Assembly: GCF_002847345.1 (NCBI RefSeq)
Contig: NZ_LXFV01000023.1
Coordinates: 21,501-85,500, forward strand
Source: Pectobacterium peruviense
GTDB lineage: Bacteria; Pseudomonadota; Gammaproteobacteria; Enterobacterales; Enterobacteriaceae
Direction: 5' to 3'
Length of the DNA stretch: 64,000 nt
Position numbers and translations under genes: made by a program. Shown one piece after another: positions 9,107 to 18,061 of the stretch. Numbering within the stretch: the first letter of the stretch is position 1; each line of letters starts with the position of its first letter. The notes under the pieces were generated by a model. It was not told the DNA's origin. It worked only from the letters and a program-made list of their open reading frames with translations, and made no database searches.

Positions 9107-9801
9107 TGGAAAACCGAGACAGTTTTCTGGCCGATATTGCCCGCCAGCTCGGACGCAAGGTGCGCCACATTCCCGCTCCGTTGCCAAGGCCTGCCAGCCA
9201 TCATGCTCGTACTCGATTAACCGATCTGAGCGTACAGCAGCGTTGTGATGCGTTTATCGATGTCGCGACTAACGTCATGCTAGCGCACTGCGAAATCGTC
9301 AGCGAAGCCGACGCAGCACAGGCCGCGCTGCACTTGTGCGATAAATACGGACATGCACCCGTGATCATCAGCGACGATCGGCGTTTAGAGGCATTAGGGA
9401 TCACCGCATGCTTGCAGCGTGAATGTCAGGCCACCGTATGGGATCCGAGTGTGGGAGAAGAGAACCTGCGGCTGGCGGAACAAGCCAAAGTCGGCGTAGT
9501 CTACGCGGAGTATGGCCTAACAGAATCTGGCGGCGTGGTGCTATTTTCCGCACCACAACGAGGACGCGCCGTCAGCCTGTTGCCGGAATCTTCTCTCTTT
9601 GTACTGAGAAAAAGCACACTGTTACCCCGTATCGCGCAGTTGGCGCAGCACCTACATCACATGGCGCAACAAGGCGAGCGAATGCCATCGTGCATTAATA
9701 TTATTGGTGGCCCAAGCTCCACCGCCGATATTGAACTGATCAAAGTGGTCGGCGTGCACGGGCCGATCAACGCAGCCTATCTGATCGTTGAGGACTGTTA
9801 A
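9106..9801 (+). CDS. lutC: Lactate utilisation protein C (LUD domain)
   Basis: Third subunit of the LutABC L-lactate dehydrogenase, 231 residues. It has a variable N-terminal helical region followed by a LUD domain in which 'EYGLTESGGVVLFS' and 'NIIGGPSSTADIELIKVVGVHGP' are the family signatures. ATG 9106 overlaps the lutB stop by one base. It ends the operon, and the convergent guanidine carboxylase gene begins 52 bp later. The E. coli homologue is ykgG. Confidence 0.92.
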   Translation: MENRDSFLADIARQLGRKVRHIPAPLPRPASHHARTRLTDLSVQQRCDAFIDVATNVMLAHCEIVSEADAAQAALHLCDKYGHAPVIISDDRRLEALGITACLQRECQATVWDPSVGEENLRLAEQAKVGVVYAEYGLTESGGVVLFSAPQRGRAVSLLPESSLFVLRKSTLLPRIAQLAQHLHHMAQQGERMPSCINIIGGPSSTADIELIKVVGVHGPINAAYLIVEDC

Positions 9802-9808
9802 CACTCGG

Positions 9809-9834
9809 GCAGGCGGCCTCATTTCGCCGCCTGC
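9809..9834. terminator. Hairpin between convergent lutC and guanidine carboxylase genes
   Basis: Nine-base-pair GC-rich stem GCAGGCGGC / GCCGCCTGC with an 8-base loop, placed midway between two convergent stops. It lacks a clear T-run, so efficiency is uncertain, but the position suggests a bidirectional terminator. Confidence 0.55.
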
Positions 9835-9852
9835 AAAGATCCGGTGCAAGAC

Positions 9853-12800
9853 TTATCCCTGAGACTCAATCACCACCACGCACTGTCCTGCGCGAACGGA
9901 CGCTCCAGGCTGGCAGCGAATCTCTCGAACCCTGCCGCGCTGCGGCGATAGAATCGGGATCTCCATTTTCATGGATTCGAGGATCATCAGCGTTTCCCCT
10001 TCAGCTACCGTCTTACCGACCTCCGTCGCCACCTGCCAGAGGTTGCCGGAAATCGGGCTTTCCACGCCGACCTGCCCCGGCTGAATCGGCATTTCGCTCG
10101 TTTCCTCAATCACCACGTCCACGCTATCCGTCACCGATTGACCGGCAATACGCCAGCGCTCACGTTCCGCCTCAAACGCTGCCCGCTGGCGCACGCGGAA
10201 TGTATCGATGTCTTCCGCTTCCCGCGACAGGAAATCCTGATAGGCACTTAACGCCAATTCGCTTTGCTCGATCCGCAGCGGATAGCGCCCTAGCGGGAAG
10301 TCCCGTCGGATGGATAACAATTCATCGGCCGACACCGGATAGAAACGAATTTGGTCGAAGAAACGCAGCAGCCACGGTTTACCGTCAAAGGCGTCAACGT
10401 CGCGATAACGATCCCACATTTGCAGCGTGCGTCCGACAAACTGGTAGCCGCCCGGCCCTTCCATGCCATAAACGCACAGGTAAGCGCCGCCAATCCCCAC
10501 CGAGTTTTCCGCCGTCCAGGTGCGCGCCGGGTTATATTTGGTGGTGACTAAACGGTGACGCGGATCCAGCGGCGTTGCCACCGGTGCGCCGAGGTAAACA
10601 TCACCCAGCCCCATCACCAGATAGCTGGCCTCAAACACCGTTCGATAAACCTCATCGAGATTATCCAGTTCGTTAATCCGGCGGATAAATTCAAGGTTGC
10701 TTGGACACCAAGGCGCATCGCTGCGTACCGTGGTCATGTATTTCTGAATCGCCAGTTGGCAGGCAGGATCGTCCCAGGACAGCGGCAGATAAACCACCCG
10801 CGATGGCACCGTCAGATTTTGCTGGGTGCAAACGGCCAACCATAACGAGGAAAGCACCTCCAGCAAAGGCGACAACGCCAGCGTTTCAGGACGATAATGC
10901 ACCTGCAACGAGCGAATACCCGGCGTGATATCAATGATGCCATCGAGCGTTTTTTGTTCCAGTGCCAGCATCAGCGCATGAACGCGAAAACGCAGCGCTA
11001 CGTCCAGCTCCGCCGCCCCCACTTCCAGCAGTAAATGCGTATCGCCAGACAGCCTTGCAACCAGCCGCTTATCCGCGTCACCAATATCCAGCACCACTGG
11101 AGAAATGAGCGCGGCAGGCGACCAGTCGATGTTGATCGGCACAAGCTGTTCGACCTCCGCATGACGCGCTAATGCCAGTGAATGCGCCGTGGCAAGATCG
11201 ACGGGAATAAAGCGCACACGATCGCCAGCATTAAGCTGCCCCAGCGCCCACAGGTCGGCTTCGATCACCGTCACCGGACAGACGAAACCGCCCAGACTCG
11301 GGCCATCCGGCCCCAGAATAACCGGCATATCGCCGGTGAAATCCACCGCACCGATAGCATACGGATTGTCGTGAATGTTCGACGGATGCAGCCCCGCCTC
11401 TCCGCCGCTGTCGCGAACCCATTCCGGTTTCGGCCCAATCAAGCGCACGCCTGTGCGGCTGGAGTTAAAATGCACTTCCCACTCGGTGGTGAGAAAAGTG
11501 TCCATATAGGCAGGCGTAAAATAGTCGGGGGCGGCATGCGGGCCGTAAATCACGCGCAGTTCACGTACCGCAGACAAGGTCGTGCGTAACGCATCCGGCA
11601 GGCTGTCGCCGACACGTTTGTCCGCCAGCGGAGCAAGGTGCAAGACATCTCCCGCCCGTAGCGCACGCCCGGCATGGCCACCAAACTGCCCCAGCGTGAA
11701 CGTGCTTTTACTGCCAAGGTAATCTGGCACCTCGATTCCACCACGCAGGCAGAGATAGCTGCGCACGCCCTGTTCCTGCATTGCCCCTAAACGCAACGTG
11801 GCACCGGTCGGTATTGCAAATACGCGATCCATCGGGACGGGCTGACCGTCCATCTCAATAGCAATCGCCGCCCCCGTAACAACCGCCACGGCATCCGTGT
11901 TAAAGCGCAATGTCGGCCCGTTCATCGTGATCTCCAGCGCGGCCGTTCCCGCCGGATTTCCCACGAGTCGATTCCCTAAACGCAGCGCGCGATCGTCCAT
12001 CGGACCCGACGGTGGCACGCCGACCGACCAGTATCCGAGACGTCCGGGATAATCCTGTACGGTGGTTTGCGTACCCGCACTCACCACTTCGCAGGTTGTC
12101 GCCTTATAAGACAATTTATCTAGGCAGCGCGTCCACGGCTGGCCGCTGGCAAACGGTTCTGCCACCAGAATCTGACGTAAATAGTCACGATTGTGCTCAA
12201 CGCCGTAGAGTCGCGTCTCTGCCAGCGCGCGATCCAACCCGGCCATCGCCTGCTCACGGGTTGGCGCACAGGCTATGATCTTAGCCAGCATCGGATCGAA
12301 GAACGGGGGGATATCGCATCCTGCCGTCACCCAGGTATCGATGCGCAGACTGTGTCCTTCTGACGCGGGGAATTCGACTTCCGTCAATAATCCCGGTGAT
12401 GGCTGGAACTGTTTGCCCGGATCTTCGGCATACAAACGCGCCTGAATCGCATGACCACGCGGATTCAGTTGGGCTGCCAGTTCACGCAACGGCGGCAGAT
12501 CCCCTGCGGCCAGTTCAATCATCCAACGCACCAGATCCACACCCCAGACCTGCTCCGTTACGCCGTGCTCGACCTGTAAGCGCGTATTGACTTCAAGAAA
12601 ATAAAAACGATCGGTCGCACTGTCATAGACGAACTCCACCGTCCCCGCACTGCGGTAATTCACCGCCTGCGCCAGACAGATTGCCGCAGAACACAGCGCG
12701 TCAGCGACGCCGTCCGGCAGATTGGGCGCAGGCGTTTCTTCAATGACTTTCTGGTTACGACGCTGTACCGAGCAGTCCCGAACGCCCAGCGCCAGCACGT

Positions 12801-13455
12801 CGCCCTGACCATCACCAAAAATCTGTACCTCCAGATGCCGGGCACGTTCGATATATTTTTCGATGAAAACGCCCGCGTCGCTGAAATTGTTCTGTCCGAG
12901 GCGTTTTACCGTTTCAAACACCTCGGACAGTTCCATGGCGCTATAGCAGACGCGCATCCCAATCCCGCCCCCACCAGCCGTGCTTTTGAGCATGACCGGG
13001 TAGCCAATCTTTGCCGCCGCGCACAGAGCGGCATCAATATTTTCCAGCAGCTCAGTGCCTTCCAGCAGCGGAACGTGGTATTTTTTCGCCAGCGCCCGTG
13101 CGGTATGTTTTAAACCGAACACACGCAACTGCTGCGGTGTCGGTCCAACAAAAGCAATTTGTGCCGCTTCACAGGCTTCGGCAAACGCCGCATTCTCAGA
13201 CAGAAAGCCATATCCCGGATGGATGGCCTGCGCACCACTGCGCTGCGCCGCCGATAAAATTTTCGCGACATCCAGATAGGTATGCGCCGCCGCGCCCTCT
13301 CCAAGGCTAATAGCTTCATCGGCGTCCTGAATATGCAGGCTACTGATATCGGCATCAGAATAGACCGCGACGCCACAGACGTTCATCTCGCGCAGCGAAC
13401 GCAGAATACGGCACGCAATCGCACCACGGTTAGCAATCAGAAGTGTATCGAACAT
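9853..13455 (-). CDS. Biotin-dependent guanidine carboxylase ('urea carboxylase' family)
   Basis: ATP- and biotin-dependent carboxylase of 1200 residues. Domains in order: biotin carboxylase with ATP-grasp (about 1-450, glycine-rich loop 'AGGGGIGMR' near 160); a carboxyltransferase region of KipA-like (about 455-770) and KipI-like (about 790-960) halves; and a C-terminal biotinyl domain with 'ESMKMEIPI', whose Lys (about 1163) would carry biotin. Databases call this urea carboxylase. Members linked to ykkC riboswitches and DUF1989 proteins have been shown to act on guanidine, forming carboxyguanidine, and this operon has both features. Substrate is therefore inferred from context. No allophanate hydrolase gene follows, and the downstream gene is convergent lutC. 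Confidence 0.9.
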   Translation of the reverse strand: MFDTLLIANRGAIACRILRSLREMNVCGVAVYSDADISSLHIQDADEAISLGEGAAAHTYLDVAKILSAAQRSGAQAIHPGYGFLSENAAFAEACEAAQIAFVGPTPQQLRVFGLKHTARALAKKYHVPLLEGTELLENIDAALCAAAKIGYPVMLKSTAGGGGIGMRVCYSAMELSEVFETVKRLGQNNFSDAGVFIEKYIERARHLEVQIFGDGQGDVLALGVRDCSVQRRNQKVIEETPAPNLPDGVADALCSAAICLAQAVNYRSAGTVEFVYDSATDRFYFLEVNTRLQVEHGVTEQVWGVDLVRWMIELAAGDLPPLRELAAQLNPRGHAIQARLYAEDPGKQFQPSPGLLTEVEFPASEGHSLRIDTWVTAGCDIPPFFDPMLAKIIACAPTREQAMAGLDRALAETRLYGVEHNRDYLRQILVAEPFASGQPWTRCLDKLSYKATTCEVVSAGTQTTVQDYPGRLGYWSVGVPPSGPMDDRALRLGNRLVGNPAGTAALEITMNGPTLRFNTDAVAVVTGAAIAIEMDGQPVPMDRVFAIPTGATLRLGAMQEQGVRSYLCLRGGIEVPDYLGSKSTFTLGQFGGHAGRALRAGDVLHLAPLADKRVGDSLPDALRTTLSAVRELRVIYGPHAAPDYFTPAYMDTFLTTEWEVHFNSSRTGVRLIGPKPEWVRDSGGEAGLHPSNIHDNPYAIGAVDFTGDMPVILGPDGPSLGGFVCPVTVIEADLWALGQLNAGDRVRFIPVDLATAHSLALARHAEVEQLVPINIDWSPAALISPVVLDIGDADKRLVARLSGDTHLLLEVGAAELDVALRFRVHALMLALEQKTLDGIIDITPGIRSLQVHYRPETLALSPLLEVLSSLWLAVCTQQNLTVPSRVVYLPLSWDDPACQLAIQKYMTTVRSDAPWCPSNLEFIRRINELDNLDEVYRTVFEASYLVMGLGDVYLGAPVATPLDPRHRLVTTKYNPARTWTAENSVGIGGAYLCVYGMEGPGGYQFVGRTLQMWDRYRDVDAFDGKPWLLRFFDQIRFYPVSADELLSIRRDFPLGRYPLRIEQSELALSAYQDFLSREAEDIDTFRVRQRAAFEAERERWRIAGQSVTDSVDVVIEETSEMPIQPGQVGVESPISGNLWQVATEVGKTVAEGETLMILESMKMEIPILSPQRGRVREIRCQPGASVRAGQCVVVIESQG

Positions 13456-13566
13456 ACGCTAGACTCATGCAAGGGCAGGTCGTCCCGCCGAAATGCGATC
13501 CGCATGATGGTCGTCCATCGCGGTAACGGTCAAAGGATGTAGAAGCGTGCTACCACACCGAAATCA

Positions 13567-13701
13567 TCAGTTTTTGTCCGACGGAGAACGGCTCGTTGAC
13601 GGCAGAGAATACCGGTTCGCTCTCGCTTCCAATGCACTCACTAGCCACTCTTTCACACGCTGCCATCGCGTGTGTTTTTCACGGTCTCGATCCGGCGTCA
13701 T
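13567..13701 (-). CDS. Putative 44-residue protein, translationally coupled
   Basis: Small ORF in the otherwise empty 242-bp gap between the downstream DUF1989 gene and the carboxylase gene. Its ATG (13699-13701) overlaps the TGA of the upstream gene as ATGA, the arrangement used by most other overlapping genes in this window. The protein is basic and hydrophilic, beginning '[19 protein letters not shown]' and ending 'SPSDKN'. I recognise no domain. It could be a real accessory peptide, the remnant of a larger gene, or a chance frame within a long spacer. Confidence 0.35.
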   Translation of the reverse strand: MTPDRDREKHTRWQRVKEWLVSALEARANRYSLPSTSRSPSDKN

Positions 13702-14333
13702 TTCCATACCAGCACCTCCGCAGGTGTCGGGTTCCAGCCATTACACGGGTTGTTAAGCTGCGGACAGTTGGAAATCAGCACGACGACGTCCGTTTCGGCG
13801 CGTAGCTCCACGTATTTCCCCGGCGCGGAAATACCGTCCTCGAAGGTCAGCCCACCTTCCGCCGTTACCGGCACGTTCATAAAGAAGTTAATGTTCGCGC
13901 CAATATCTTGCTTGTTCAGACGACCATCGTGCAGGCAGGCACAGAGAAAGTTGTCACGGCAGCTGTGCATGTAGCGTCGGTCAAGCGCATAGCGCACCGT
14001 GTTACTCTCTTGCGCACAGGCACCGCCCAACGTGTCATGTCGACCGCAGGTGTCGGCGACAATCGTCAACAACGGATTGCCAAGGTTGGAATACAGCACG
14101 CTACCGGTCGTCAGGTAGACGTTATTCTGACGGCGCAGCGTTCGCTGTGGATCGTAGCGTTCACGTGGGTTATCAACGCGATAGAACAACGTATCCACCG
14201 CCTGATTGCCTTCTAAATCCAATAGTCGCAGCGTCTGTCCTTGCTTGACTTCAAACAGATAGGGTTCCCCGGCGGGGATGACATGGCGGAAGACCGCGTC
14301 GTCGGCTATTTTATTGCTGGCAATTAACGTCAT
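13698..14333 (-). CDS. DUF1989 protein, carboxyguanidine deiminase subunit (urea carboxylase-associated)
   Basis: 211-residue member of the DUF1989 / urea carboxylase-associated family. Work on guanidine degradation assigned paired DUF1989 proteins (CgdA/CgdB) as a heteromeric carboxyguanidine deiminase that releases ammonia to give allophanate. Visible features: '[16 protein letters not shown]' near 34, and '[18 protein letters not shown]' near 90, matching '[17 protein letters not shown]' in the partner; the conserved Cys/His pair is a likely metal or catalytic site. It lies 11 bp after its paralogue, so the two are probably co-translated and form a complex. I cannot say which is CgdA and which CgdB. 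Confidence 0.85.
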   Translation of the reverse strand: MTLIASNKIADDAVFRHVIPAGEPYLFEVKQGQTLRLLDLEGNQAVDTLFYRVDNPRERYDPQRTLRRQNNVYLTTGSVLYSNLGNPLLTIVADTCGRHDTLGGACAQESNTVRYALDRRYMHSCRDNFLCACLHDGRLNKQDIGANINFFMNVPVTAEGGLTFEDGISAPGKYVELRAETDVVVLISNCPQLNNPCNGWNPTPAEVLVWK

Positions 14334-14344
14334 ATCCGGCCTCT

Positions 14345-15094
14345 TTACAGGTAACCGCGTTCGGTATTGTGAAACGCGCGTGCATTTTCCTCACGGAACT
14401 CACGGCAGTATTTGGCGACATCCTCGTCTTCTGCTCGGCTCCAGGTGAGTGCAATTGGACGCGGCGCATACGTCGGGTTGGGATCCATCGGATGTTGCAA
14501 GGCCGTCAGCACGACCAGCGTGTCCATCGGCACATACAGCTCGATGTAGTCACCCGCCTGAGAATGACTGGCGTGAAAGTGAAACTGCCCTTGTGTATCC
14601 ACCGTGACTTTGCTGAACAGGTTGATCGTCATCAGCAGATCTTGCAGATTGAGGTTCCATTTCCCCATTTCGACCAACAGGTTATCCATCCCGTTACGGA
14701 AAAAACCGTTGCGTAGTTCCTGATAGCGTCCCTGCCCGTATTTCTCATGCACCTCCTGTGCGTTGAGCACGCCGCCCATGCTGTCGTGCCAGCCGCAGGT
14801 GTCGGTAACGATCGCCGCCAGTACCCGTCCCATATCGGAGTAAAGGCAGTGCCCAACCGTTAATTTGGCGGTGTGTTGCCCTTTCAGAGTGTCCGGCAGG
14901 TTTAACCGTTCGCTGGTCTGGTGCGCGTTAAACAACAGCAAGCCCACATTGCCGCCGCCTTCCACATCGGTGATCCGCAGAATCTGTCCGCGCTTTAGGA
15001 TGAAGGAGGTATGGCCTCCGCCCGGCACCGTTTCTTCATCAAACGTTGACCGGCCTGTCGATGTATTTTTCGATGTCTGTATCTCTGTCATCAC
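14345..15094 (-). CDS. DUF1989 protein, second carboxyguanidine deiminase subunit
   Basis: 249-residue DUF1989 protein, longer than its neighbour at both ends. It shares the core motif '[17 protein letters not shown]' and an N-terminal glycine-rich '[15 protein letters not shown]'. With the adjacent DUF1989 protein it is expected to form carboxyguanidine deiminase, acting between guanidine carboxylase and allophanate hydrolase. GAGCT lies just upstream of two adjacent ATGs (15094, 15091). The ATPase gene of the transporter ends 10 bp upstream, consistent with a single operon. Confidence 0.85.
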   Translation of the reverse strand: MMTEIQTSKNTSTGRSTFDEETVPGGGHTSFILKRGQILRITDVEGGGNVGLLLFNAHQTSERLNLPDTLKGQHTAKLTVGHCLYSDMGRVLAAIVTDTCGWHDSMGGVLNAQEVHEKYGQGRYQELRNGFFRNGMDNLLVEMGKWNLNLQDLLMTINLFSKVTVDTQGQFHFHASHSQAGDYIELYVPMDTLVVLTALQHPMDPNPTYAPRPIALTWSRAEDEDVAKYCREFREENARAFHNTERGYL

Positions 15095-15104
15095 AGAAAG
15101 CTCC

Positions 15105-15896
15105 TTAAACGGGGGATGTCATCACGCTGACAACAGGAGGCAGCGACGTAAGCGCACGCTGCCGCGTGGCGAGACGCGCCTGATTCAGGGGGATGTCATA
15201 AGTAATACGTGCGCCATAGGCTTCCGGCGCATGGGGATCGACGCGAACTTTGTCGAACACCAGCAAACGCGTGCCAAGGTGGAACCCCTCCGGCAAATCG
15301 TGGGTAACCATAAAGACCGTTAAGCGGGTTTCCCGCCACAGCTCCAGCAGTAAGGTGTGCATATCGCCGCGAATACCGGGGTCCAGCGCCCCAAACGGTT
15401 CATCGAGCAACAGGATGCGCGGCTGGACAATAAACGCCTGAGCAATCGCGAGCCGCTGCTGCATCCCCCCGGAAAGTTGATTGGGATATTTGTTCATCGC
15501 ATGTCCAAGCCCGACGCGTTCCAGCATGCGAGCAGCACTGTCACGTACCGCCTGCTTACGCCGTCCGAACAGCCTGCCAAGCCAAGGGGAGCGCGGTATT
15601 TCCAGCCCAATCACCACGTTTTCCAGCACGGTTAAATGTGGGAAAACCGAATAGCGCTGAAACACCACACCGCGGCTGGCATCCGGTTCGGCGGGCAGCG
15701 TTTTCCCTTCTAGCCGCACTTCGCCACGACTGGGCGTTTCCTGCCCCAGCAGCAGGCGCAAAAAGGTGGATTTACCGCAGCCGGATGCCCCGACCATCGT
15801 ACAGAACTCCCCTTCCTCGACGTTCAGGTTCAATCGTTCCAGCACAACGTGGTCGTCGTACTCCTGCCAGATATTATCGATCTCGATAAAACTCAT
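15105..15896 (-). CDS. ABC transporter ATP-binding protein, guanidine operon
   Basis: 263-residue ATPase of the nitrate/sulfonate/taurine (NrtD/SsuB/TauB) type. Walker A 'GASGCGKST' near 40, signature 'LSGGMQQRLAIAQA' near 137 and Walker B 'ILLLDEPFGALDP' near 158 are all intact. The frame is open to 16094, but ATG 15896 ('MSFIEIDNIWQEYDDHVVL') overlaps the permease stop as ATGA and matches the family's normal N-terminus. It presumably powers import of guanidine or a guanidino compound, given the riboswitch ahead of the operon. Confidence 0.9.
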   Translation of the reverse strand: MSFIEIDNIWQEYDDHVVLERLNLNVEEGEFCTMVGASGCGKSTFLRLLLGQETPSRGEVRLEGKTLPAEPDASRGVVFQRYSVFPHLTVLENVVIGLEIPRSPWLGRLFGRRKQAVRDSAARMLERVGLGHAMNKYPNQLSGGMQQRLAIAQAFIVQPRILLLDEPFGALDPGIRGDMHTLLLELWRETRLTVFMVTHDLPEGFHLGTRLLVFDKVRVDPHAPEAYGARITYDIPLNQARLATRQRALTSLPPVVSVMTSPV

Positions 15897-16708
15897 GCTT
15901 TGCTTTCCTCTGACCACGGGAACCAGCGGCGATGTAGCCAGCGCAGTGCCATATCCATCAGCCATGCCAGCAGCGTAATCCACACGACGTAAGGCAGAAT
16001 CACATCCATCGCCAGATAGCGGCGTACCAGAAAGATGCGGTAGCCCAGCCCGGCCGTTGCCGAAATCGCTTCGGCAGAGATGAGGAACAGCCACGCCGCG
16101 CCCAGCAGCAGTCGCAGGGAAATCAACAGCCGTGACAGCAGTTGCGGCAGGATGACGCGCAACACCACCACCCAGCTGTTCGCCCCCAGCGTTTGCGCTT
16201 TAATTAGCATTTCCTGTGGGATATTGCGGGCACGCTGTTCGAGATCGCGCGCCAGCATCGGCGTGACGCCAATAACGATCAACATCACTTTCGAGAGTTC
16301 ATCCAATCCGAAGACGATGAAAAGAATGGGTAAAATCGCCAGCGGCGGGATCATCGACAGCACGGTCATCAACGGCGAGAGCGACGCGCGGAACAGCGGA
16401 AAAGCCCCTGCCGCAATCCCAAACAGCAGACTCAACAGGCTGGCGATCCCCAGTCCCAGCGCAAGACGCACCAGACTGGCCTGCGTATCCAGCCAGAACA
16501 GATAGTCGCCGCTACGTTTGTCTTCGGTAAATGCCATGCGCTGAATTGCCTCGGCCATTTGCCCAAGACTTGGCAGCAGTTTGTCATTGGGATTGGCTTC
16601 CAGCCGCAGTGCCGACCCCACGAGGTACAGCACCAGCAGCACGGCAAACGGCAGCAGGACAAGCAGCAGCCGTCCGCCCCGGCTGGGGGAGCGATTAATC
16701 AAGCGCAC
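15893..16708 (-). CDS. ABC transporter permease, guanidine operon
   Basis: 271-residue inner-membrane permease of the TauC/SsuC/NrtB type with about six hydrophobic helices. The EAA-like cytoplasmic loop is 'EMLIKAQTLGANSWVVVLRVILPQ', followed by 'SAEAISATAGLGYRIF'. It overlaps the ATPase gene by 4 bases and follows the binding-protein gene by 23 bp. Confidence 0.9.
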   Translation of the reverse strand: MRLINRSPSRGGRLLLVLLPFAVLLVLYLVGSALRLEANPNDKLLPSLGQMAEAIQRMAFTEDKRSGDYLFWLDTQASLVRLALGLGIASLLSLLFGIAAGAFPLFRASLSPLMTVLSMIPPLAILPILFIVFGLDELSKVMLIVIGVTPMLARDLEQRARNIPQEMLIKAQTLGANSWVVVLRVILPQLLSRLLISLRLLLGAAWLFLISAEAISATAGLGYRIFLVRRYLAMDVILPYVVWITLLAWLMDMALRWLHRRWFPWSEESKA

Positions 16709-16731
16709 GATAGTCTCTCCAGTCTGCGAGG

Positions 16732-17790
16732 TCAGAGTTTGTTCTCTGCGGCCAGACGCACGAAGGTGTCGTCAAAGCGCAGTTTCACATTCGCGCTGTC
16801 ACCTTGCGTGATCTGCCCAGGGAACGTCATGCCGATAAAATCGGCACTCTGTGCGCCAGTGCCGAGTAACCCTTTATCAAAGGAGAAATCTGCGACGCGT
16901 TTCATGGTATTCGGGAGATCGGTGCTGGTCAGAAATGCCAGGTTGTCCTGTGCGGAATAAAACAGATGGGTGGTTTTTAGCTGTGCCTGATAGCCTGCTA
17001 AATCGGTACCTGAAGCGGCCGCCATCGACTCCAGCGCAGGTTTGTCGCCCGCCTTCATCAGCGCCATCATTTCAAACCAGGCACCGGCCAGCGCTTTACC
17101 CAGCGCCGGATTCTCTTGTAGCGTCTGCGTGTTCACGACCATCATGTCGATCAGTTCGCCGGGGATCTGACCGGACTGAAAGACTTCCGAGGTATCCGGC
17201 TGGCTTTTAATCGCGGAAAGCTGTGGGTTCCAGGCGACAGCCGCCTGTACGCTACGGGTCGCGAAAGCGGCAACAATATCGGCATCTGAAGTGTTGACGA
17301 CGGTGACATCCCGCTCCCGTAATCCGGCGGTTTCCAGACCGCGCACCAGCAGGTAATGAGAAACGGAGAGTTCAGGCAGATTGACCTTCATCCCACGCAA
17401 GTCGCTCAGCGTTTTCCCTTTTCCTTTGAGTACGATACCGTCATTGCCTGCGGAGAAGCTGCCAAGCAGCAGCGCCGTGGTATCCACACCGCCCGCCGCC
17501 GGAATGGTCAGCGCATCCATGTTGGTCATGGTGCAGCCGTCAAACTGTCCGGCGGTGTATTGATTGATCGACTCGACGTAGTCGTTAAGCTGGGTAACCT
17601 TAATTTTGATGCCGTACTTGTCGGCCCATTTATCGATAATGTCCTGCGTGCCGATGAAGCCCCACGGCATCCATCCAGCATAGATAGTCCAGCACACGTT
17701 GAATTGCGTTTTAGGCGCAGCCTGTGAAGGGAAGCTCAGCAGCGCTGAGAGACTGAGGACGCAAACGCCCAGTAAACGAGATAGGTTCAT
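16732..17790 (-). CDS. ABC transporter periplasmic substrate-binding protein, guanidine operon
   Basis: 352-residue secreted protein of the NrtA/SsuA/TauA type. The signal peptide spans about residues 1-24 ('LLGVCVLSLSALLSFPSQA'). The mature part has 'WTIYAGWMPWGFIG', 'GQFDGCTMTNMDAL' and 'VAAFATRSVQAAVAWNPQL', typical of this class. It is the first gene of the operon, and its GGAGG ribosome-binding site (about 17796-17800) can be sequestered by the riboswitch leader. Database names include putative urea ABC transporter substrate-binding protein; guanidine or a derivative is the likelier ligand. Confidence 0.9.
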   Translation of the reverse strand: MNLSRLLGVCVLSLSALLSFPSQAAPKTQFNVCWTIYAGWMPWGFIGTQDIIDKWADKYGIKIKVTQLNDYVESINQYTAGQFDGCTMTNMDALTIPAAGGVDTTALLLGSFSAGNDGIVLKGKGKTLSDLRGMKVNLPELSVSHYLLVRGLETAGLRERDVTVVNTSDADIVAAFATRSVQAAVAWNPQLSAIKSQPDTSEVFQSGQIPGELIDMMVVNTQTLQENPALGKALAGAWFEMMALMKAGDKPALESMAAASGTDLAGYQAQLKTTHLFYSAQDNLAFLTSTDLPNTMKRVADFSFDKGLLGTGAQSADFIGMTFPGQITQGDSANVKLRFDDTFVRLAAENKL

Positions 17791-17812
17791 GCCAGACCTC
17801 CAGTTGAGTAGG

Positions 17813-17857
17813 AAAAAAGCGGGAACAGCGCGACACCATAGGTGTTGCTGTCTCCCG
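17813..17857 (-). terminator. Riboswitch-controlled intrinsic terminator
   Basis: On the minus strand a long hairpin (CGGGA-CAGC-ACACC pairing with GGTGT-GCTG-TCCCG) is followed by CTTTTTT. Its 5' arm begins inside the conserved 3' element of the guanidine-I aptamer (GCCCGGGAG), so aptamer and terminator are mutually exclusive folds. Confidence 0.75.
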
Positions 17858-17942
17858 GGCTTTTGTCCCGCCGTGTAACCTCAACTGGAGGTCGCCAGCT
17901 CTCGGACCAGACATCCATATGGTATGGATCGGAACCCTAGCC
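17851..17942 (-). ncRNA. Guanidine-I riboswitch (ykkC-yxkD leader)
   Basis: The minus strand carries the hallmark conserved blocks in order: CTAGGGTTCCG at the 5' end (17940 downward), GGTCCGAGAG (about 17918-17909), and ACGGCGGGACAAAAGCCCGG followed by GAGA (about 17875-17851). Between the last two is a hairpin, GACCTC-CAGTT-GAGGTT, corresponding to the variable stem. Guanidine binding is expected to switch on the downstream transporter, deiminase and carboxylase genes by preventing termination and perhaps by freeing the ribosome-binding site. Recognition is from the motif; no covariance search was run. Confidence 0.92.
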
Positions 17943-17993
17943 AGCTATTTAGGTTGTTCAGCGCCCTATGTGGTGCTGTCCCGAAGAGATAAG

Positions 17994-18009
17994 AGCAAAA
18001 TGCGTGCCA
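17994..18009 (-). promoter_or_regulatory. Sigma-54 promoter of the guanidine operon
   Basis: TGGCACG-CATT-TTGCT on the minus strand fits the -24/-12 consensus TGGCACG-N4-TTGCW without mismatch. Predicted transcription start is near 17984, about 40 bases before the riboswitch core. This implies control by nitrogen limitation. Confidence 0.82.
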
Positions 18010-18061
18010 GCACCGAAGGTGCCGCTACGGCTGGCGTTTGTGCAGGAAAGAACGCCGTTCT

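Noticed and set aside
9853..13455. Urea carboxylase in a urea degradation pathway
   Set aside because: The riboswitch and paired DUF1989 proteins point to guanidine; no allophanate hydrolase follows, which a urea amidolyase route would also need.
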